Source of the DNA: Saccharothrix sp. NRRL B-16314
Lineage (GTDB): Bacteria > Actinomycetota > Actinomycetes > Mycobacteriales > Pseudonocardiaceae
Length of the DNA: 64,000 bases
Assembly: GCF_000716595.1 (NCBI RefSeq)
Contig: NZ_JNXC01000004.1
Span: 124,001-188,000, forward strand
Reading direction: 5' to 3'
The translations under genes were made by a program, and so were the position numbers. Position 1 is the first letter of the stretch, and each line of letters opens with the position of its first letter. Below are positions 60,260 through 64,000 of the stretch, in pieces. The notes under the pieces were generated by a model. The model was not told the origin of the DNA, did not search any database, and was given only the letters and a program-made list of their open reading frames with translations.

Positions 60260-60820
60260 TCAGGGGGCCGGCGAGAGGCCCTTGTCGCCCTCGACGTAGC
60301 GGTTGCCGCAGTCCCGGCACACCAGGCCCGCGTCCAGGCGTTGGCCGCAGTCGCACACCCAGCCCTTGTGACCTGCCGGGTTGCCGGCGATGAAAGCGTG
60401 CGCCGGCACGTCCTTGGTCACCACGGAACCCGCGGCGGCGAAGGCGTGTTCGCCGATCTCCACACCGCAGACGACGACCACACCGGCGCCGAGCGTCGCG
60501 CCGCGCCGGACCACCGTGGACAGCAGGGCGTCACCGGTCCGCTTGATCGCCGCACGGGGGCGCAGGTCGTTGGTGAACAGGACGTTCGGGCCGAGGAACA
60601 CCTCGTCCTCGCACACCACGCCGTCGAACACCAACGTGCCGTTCTTCACCGTCACCCGGTCGCCCAGGACCGCGCGACCCTCGACGAAGGCGCCGTCGCA
60701 GATGTTGCAGTCCCGGCCGATCCTGGCGCCGGGCAGGACGTGGGCGAACGCCCACACCCTCGTGCCGTCGCCCACCTCGGTGCTCTCGCACAGGCCCTTC
60801 GGGTGGACGTAGACGCTCAT
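60260..60820 (-). CDS. Left-handed beta-helix N-acetyltransferase with zinc-ribbon-like tail
   Basis: 186 aa. Hexapeptide repeats (RVWAFAHVLPGARIGRDCNI; FLGPNVLFTNDLRPRAAIKR; LGAGVVVVCGVEIGEHAFAA; IAGNPAGHKGWVCDCG) match WbpD/WlbB-type enzymes that acetylate the 3-amino group of UDP-2-acetamido-3-amino sugars. The C-terminus adds CDCG...CRDCG, a probable zinc ribbon. Its start overlaps the aminotransferase stop, as expected if the two act in sequence. The 3' end shares a 17-base duplication with the polymerase gene's end. Confidence 0.88.
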   Translation of the reverse strand: MSVYVHPKGLCESTEVGDGTRVWAFAHVLPGARIGRDCNICDGAFVEGRAVLGDRVTVKNGTLVFDGVVCEDEVFLGPNVLFTNDLRPRAAIKRTGDALLSTVVRRGATLGAGVVVVCGVEIGEHAFAAAGSVVTKDVPAHAFIAGNPAGHKGWVCDCGQRLDAGLVCRDCGNRYVEGDKGLSPAP

Positions 60821-61911
60821 CGCACTGCCTCCGTCAAAGCCGCGACCACGCGCTCCTGCTGCGCCACCGTGATCTCCGGGAACAGCGGCAGGGACAAGAT
60901 CTCCCCCGCGACGGCCTCGCTGACGGGGTACGCGCCGGGCGAGTGGCCCAGGTAGCCGTACGCGGCGGTCAGGTGCACGGGTGTCGGGTAGTGGATGCCG
61001 GCCCCGATCCCGGCCTCGTGCAACGACGCCAGCACCCGGTCACGTGCGGGCACGCGGACGACGTACAGGTGCCACACGGGCACGTTGCCGTCCAGCACGA
61101 CCGGCACCGTTACGCCCGGGACGTCGGCGAGCAGCGCGGAGTAGCGGTCGGCGGCGGCACGGCGGAGGGCGTTCCAGTCCTCCAGCCTGCGCAGTTTCGC
61201 GGACAGCACCACGGCCTGCACCGTGTCCAGTCGGCTGTTGAAGCCCGGCACCGAGTGCTCGTACTTGCGCGGCGACCCGTGCTCACGCAGCAGTCGCACG
61301 GACGCGGCCAGCGAAGCGGACGTCGTCAGCACGGCACCACCGTCGCCGTAGGCGCCGAGGTTCTTGCCGGGGTAGAAGCTGGTCGCGGCGATGTCGCCGA
61401 GTCCGCCGACCGGAACGCCGTGCCGCCGCGCGCCCTGGGCCTGCGCCGCGTCCTCGACGATCGGCACCCCGAACGACCGCAGTTCCTCCACCGGCGCGGC
61501 CTGCCCGTACAGGTGCACGGGCAGCAGGGCCTTGGTGCGCGGCGACACGGCGTCCGCCACCTGCGACACGTCCATCAGGCCCGTGTCGGCCACGCAGTCC
61601 ACCAGCACGGGTGTGGCGCCGGTCCGGGCCACGGCGCCGGCGGTGGCGATGAAGGTGTTGGCCGGCAGCACGCACTCGTCACCCGGCCCCACGCCCAGTG
61701 CCCGCAGCGCCAGCTCGATCGCGTCGGTGCCGTTGCCGACGGCCACGCAGTGCGGCACCTCTTGGTACGCGGCGAATTCCGCCTCGAAGTCGGCGACTTG
61801 GCGTCCGCCGACGAAGGCGGTGGTCTTGAGCACTTCCGCCCAGCCGTCGGCGACCTCGTCGGCCACCTGTTCGTGTTGGGCACGCAGGTCAACCAGCGGG
61901 ATGTCGATCAC
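60817..61911 (-). CDS. DegT/DnrJ/EryC1/StrS aminotransferase (sugar)
   Basis: 364 aa PLP enzyme: IPLVDLRAQHEQVADEVADG, CVLPANTFIATAGAVARTGA, VPIVEDAAQAQGARRHG and the PLP lysine K183 in SFYPGKNLGAYGDGGA. Closest in character to WbpE-type enzymes that aminate a 3-keto-hexuronic sugar nucleotide. The GTG at 61911 overlaps the preceding stop (GTGA); a longer frame upstream lies within the NeuD-like gene and is rejected. With the beta-helix acetyltransferase it should make an acylated amino sugar. Confidence 0.93.
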   Translation of the reverse strand: MIDIPLVDLRAQHEQVADEVADGWAEVLKTTAFVGGRQVADFEAEFAAYQEVPHCVAVGNGTDAIELALRALGVGPGDECVLPANTFIATAGAVARTGATPVLVDCVADTGLMDVSQVADAVSPRTKALLPVHLYGQAAPVEELRSFGVPIVEDAAQAQGARRHGVPVGGLGDIAATSFYPGKNLGAYGDGGAVLTTSASLAASVRLLREHGSPRKYEHSVPGFNSRLDTVQAVVLSAKLRRLEDWNALRRAAADRYSALLADVPGVTVPVVLDGNVPVWHLYVVRVPARDRVLASLHEAGIGAGIHYPTPVHLTAAYGYLGHSPGAYPVSEAVAGEILSLPLFPEITVAQQERVVAALTEAVR

Positions 61912-62561
61912 GAACCGTTCCCCTCTCGCAGTCGTCGGGCGGGGTTCCCCGCCCAGACCTCCCCGGCGGGGACGTCGGTGAGCACCACCGAGCCCATGCC
62001 CACCACCGCGCCCGCGCCGATCGCCACGCCTTCCCGCACGCAGCAACCCTGGCCCAGGTAGGCGCTCTCACCCACCCGGACCGCACCTCCCAACGCCGCG
62101 CGGCCGGCGAACGTGACTCCGTCGCCCACCTCGTCGTCGTGGGTGACCAGCACGTGCGGCATGGCGACGACGTGCGCCCCCAAGCGCAGCGGCGTCGTCA
62201 CCACCGTTCCGGCGAGCAGGACCGTGCCCGGCCCCAGCACCGAGCCCTCGGGCACGGACGCCGCCGGGTGCACGACGGTGGCGTACCGGTCCTCCGGCAG
62301 GTCCAGCCGCCGCACCACGTTCATGCGACCCAACGGCCGCCGTGCGCCGGCGACGCACACCAGGACGGCGGCGTCGGGCATCTCGTGCACCAGGTCCGAC
62401 CCGCCCAGCACGGGCAGACCGTCGAGGTCCGCGCCGTGCCGAGCCGGGTCGTCGTCCAGCGCTCCGACGGGTTTCCACTCCTCCGGCAGGAGCCGGACCG
62501 CGGCCAGCACTTCCCGTGCCAGTCCCGCGCCGCCGACCAGCAGCAGCGGCCGTGGCGTCAT
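61908..62561 (-). CDS. NeuD/PglD-family sugar acetyltransferase
   Basis: 217 aa. An N-terminal Rossmann-like domain (LLLVGGAGLAREVLAAVRLL; PVGALDDDPARHGADLDGLP) is followed by a beta-helix acyltransferase domain (ATVVHPAASVPEGSVLGPGT; HVLVTHDDEVGDGVTFAGRA; GSVVLTDVPAGEVWAGNPAR) with the catalytic His in HPAA or THDD. It acetylates an amino or hydroxyl group of a nucleotide sugar. It is first of the NeuD-DegT-WbpD-like trio, coupled by GTGA, and begins 10 bases after the DUF4082 protein's stop. Confidence 0.92.
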   Translation of the reverse strand: MTPRPLLLVGGAGLAREVLAAVRLLPEEWKPVGALDDDPARHGADLDGLPVLGGSDLVHEMPDAAVLVCVAGARRPLGRMNVVRRLDLPEDRYATVVHPAASVPEGSVLGPGTVLLAGTVVTTPLRLGAHVVAMPHVLVTHDDEVGDGVTFAGRAALGGAVRVGESAYLGQGCCVREGVAIGAGAVVGMGSVVLTDVPAGEVWAGNPARRLREGNGS

Positions 62562-62571
62562 GTCGTTCCCC

Positions 62572-64000
62572 TCAGTCGGTCCTGAAGACCACGTCGACCC
62601 AGTAGTGGTTGCCCTGGTAGCTGTTCGTCGGGAACCCGCTGCCCACCTGGAACAGGCCGTTGGGCGCGCCCTCGGCGTTGGCCGGTGCGGACAGCGGCGG
62701 CGAGGTCACGGTGTAGCCCGCGAAGTAGCCGAGGTTCACCGAGTAGTGGCCGTTGGGCACGGTGTAGGAGGCCACGTACGTGGTGCCCGCCGTGACGGCC
62801 AGCGGCGTGCTGAACGTCAACGTCTGCCACCCGGAAGCGGTCTCGTCGGTGAACGTCCCGGTCGTCAGCGGCACCCCGCCCGCCGACCAGATCGTGCCGG
62901 TGTGGGTGCCGGTGTTCCCGGTGCCCTTGTAGAACTTCACCCCGGTGATCCGGCCGTTGACCGACGGCGTGAACCGCACGCCCATCTCGTACGCGCCGCT
63001 GTCGTCCGCCGACGGCACCGTGGGCACCGTCGCCGAGCTGAACAGCGAGCACGGGCAGGTCTGGGTCGTGGTCACGGTGAACGACCACGTGACCGGCGCG
63101 GCCATGATGTTGCCGCCGGTGTCGGCCGCCCGCACGCTCGCGGTGTACCGGGTGCCGGCCGCCATGGGTTCGGCGGGCGTCCACAGCAGCATCTGCTGGT
63201 CGGCCGACCTGGTCACGGCGCCGGCGATCTTCGCGCCACCCGGGTCGGTGACGGTGAACTGCGAGTTGGTCGTGTCGACCGGCTCGTCGAAGGACGCCGT
63301 CACCTGGCTGGTGCGCGAGACGTCCACCGCGTCGGTCAGCGGCGTGTGGCCGGAGTGCACCGGGGCCGTGGTGTCGCTGTTGGGCGTGTAGACGACGTCC
63401 ACCCAGTAGTTGTTGCCCTGGTGGGACAGCGTCGGGAACCCGCCGCCGGGCTGGAACACGCCGTTGGGGCTGCCGTCACCGGTCTGCGGCGCGGTCAGCG
63501 GCGGCGCGGTCACGCCGGTCGCGGCGAAGTAGCCCTGGTTGATCGCGTAGTGGCCGTTGGGCACGTAGTACGACGCCGTGTAGACCAGGCCGGGCGCGAC
63601 CGTGACCGGCGAGCTGAAGGTCAAGGTCTGCCAGCCCGACGCGCTCTCCCCGGTGAACGTGCCCGTCGCCAGCCGGACGCCCGCGGACGACCACAGCGAC
63701 CCTGTGTGCGTGCCGGTGTTGCCCTCGCCCTTGTAGAAGCGGACCCCGGTGATCCGGCCGCTCTGCGTCGGGCTGAACCGCACTCCCAGCTCGTAGGACC
63801 CGCTGTCGTCGGCAGAGGTGGTGGTCGGCACGGTCGCCGTGCTGAACAGCGAGCACGGGCAGGTCGCCGTGGTGGTCGTGGTGAACGACCAGGTGGCCGT
63901 GGACGCCATCGCGTTGCCGTTGACGTCGGCGAGCAGGACACTGGCGGTGTAGCGGGTGTTGGGCTTGAGCGCCCCGTTCGGCGTCCACGTCACGGTCCTC
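62572..64000 (-). CDS. DUF4082/Big_5 repeat surface protein (N-terminus outside window)
   Basis: The frame is open to the right edge; at least 476 residues are visible. Two similar units each contain an Ig-like Big_5 segment (PNTRYTASVLLADVNGNAMA; DVSRTSQVTASFDEPVDTTN) and a DUF4082 domain (CPCSLFSTATVPTTTSADDS; VRFYKGEGNTGTHTGSLWSS; YAINQGYFAATGVTAPPLTA; NNYWVDVVYTP). DUF4082 occurs in large secreted carbohydrate-active or adhesin-like proteins. A signal peptide and possibly a catalytic domain would lie beyond the window. It ends 10 bases before the NeuD-like gene on the same strand. Confidence 0.85.
   Translation of the reverse strand, partial: RTVTWTPNGALKPNTRYTASVLLADVNGNAMASTATWSFTTTTTATCPCSLFSTATVPTTTSADDSGSYELGVRFSPTQSGRITGVRFYKGEGNTGTHTGSLWSSAGVRLATGTFTGESASGWQTLTFSSPVTVAPGLVYTASYYVPNGHYAINQGYFAATGVTAPPLTAPQTGDGSPNGVFQPGGGFPTLSHQGNNYWVDVVYTPNSDTTAPVHSGHTPLTDAVDVSRTSQVTASFDEPVDTTNSQFTVTDPGGAKIAGAVTRSADQQMLLWTPAEPMAAGTRYTASVRAADTGGNIMAAPVTWSFTVTTTQTCPCSLFSSATVPTVPSADDSGAYEMGVRFTPSVNGRITGVKFYKGTGNTGTHTGTIWSAGGVPLTTGTFTDETASGWQTLTFSTPLAVTAGTTYVASYTVPNGHYSVNLGYFAGYTVTSPPLSAPANAEGAPNGLFQVGSGFPTNSYQGNHYWVDVVFRTD

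Overview
The window is GC-rich chromosomal DNA with strong GC bias at third codon positions, frequent GTG and TTG starts, many GTGA/ATGA stop-start overlaps, and -10-like TANNNT motifs 6 to 8 bases before start codons. This, together with the XRE/DUF397, DUF3618/DUF4235 and PA2928-type families and an actinobacterial-type cobalamin gene set, points to a filamentous actinomycete, most likely of the Pseudonocardiales (Saccharothrix/Lentzea/Actinosynnema-like). The genus is inferred from gene content only. There is no rRNA, tRNA, CRISPR array, transposase or prophage. No stretch over 300 bases lacks a gene; the longest is about 260 bases, at 24034-24292.

Layout. (1) 1-9582: corrin-ring genes cobN (running off the left edge, behind a cobalamin riboswitch), cobG, cobH, a cobIJ fusion, cobK, cbiD, cobM and cobL, followed by a PPOX/F420-type protein. 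(2) 9609-12686: a stand-alone, mitochondrial-style PheS-related ligase behind a structured leader with its own short peptide ORF; a class-V aminotransferase fused to a YheO-type HTH; thioredoxin behind a sigma-R-like promoter. (3) 12716-15450: envelope/stress genes (YihY, DUF1469, a DUF3618 protein with five 29-residue repeats, DUF4235). (4) 15478-24033: lipid and hydrolase genes (enoyl-CoA hydratase, lipase, wax-ester synthase/DGAT, alpha/beta hydrolase, patatin) around an XRE/DUF397 regulatory pair. (5) 24047-26932: a 14-bp tandem repeat, an LLM flavin oxidoreductase, a MerR regulator with an apparent internal deletion beside a MerR-type promoter, and two small unknowns. (6) 27033-32888: a tightly coupled four-gene cassette of two unknowns, a TPR protein and a CHAT protease with its His/Cys dyad intact. 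It is the best candidate for an undescribed system. (7) 33009-43832: PA2928-type proteins, Tex, an epimerase, a phytoene-desaturase-like oxidoreductase, SRPBCC, a periplasmic binding lipoprotein, a YCII-LuxR fusion, GNAT and a second crotonase. (8) 43829-64000: a Ser/Thr kinase, then a large surface-glycan locus with several glycosyltransferases, WecG/TagA, flippase, Wzz-like and Wzy/WaaL-like proteins, amino-sugar aminotransferase and acetyltransferases, secreted beta-propellers and a DUF4082 protein running off the right edge.

How the genes work together. Region 1 makes most of the corrin macrocycle from precorrin-2 to the cobalt-insertion step and is probably repressed by cobalamin through the riboswitch. 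Region 8 looks like a lipid-linked repeat-unit export and polymerisation system whose sugar is an acylated amino sugar. No initiating glycosyl-1-phosphate transferase lies inside the window. Region 6 has the layout of conflict or stress-signalling cassettes in which a TPR protein controls a CHAT protease; its actual role is unknown.
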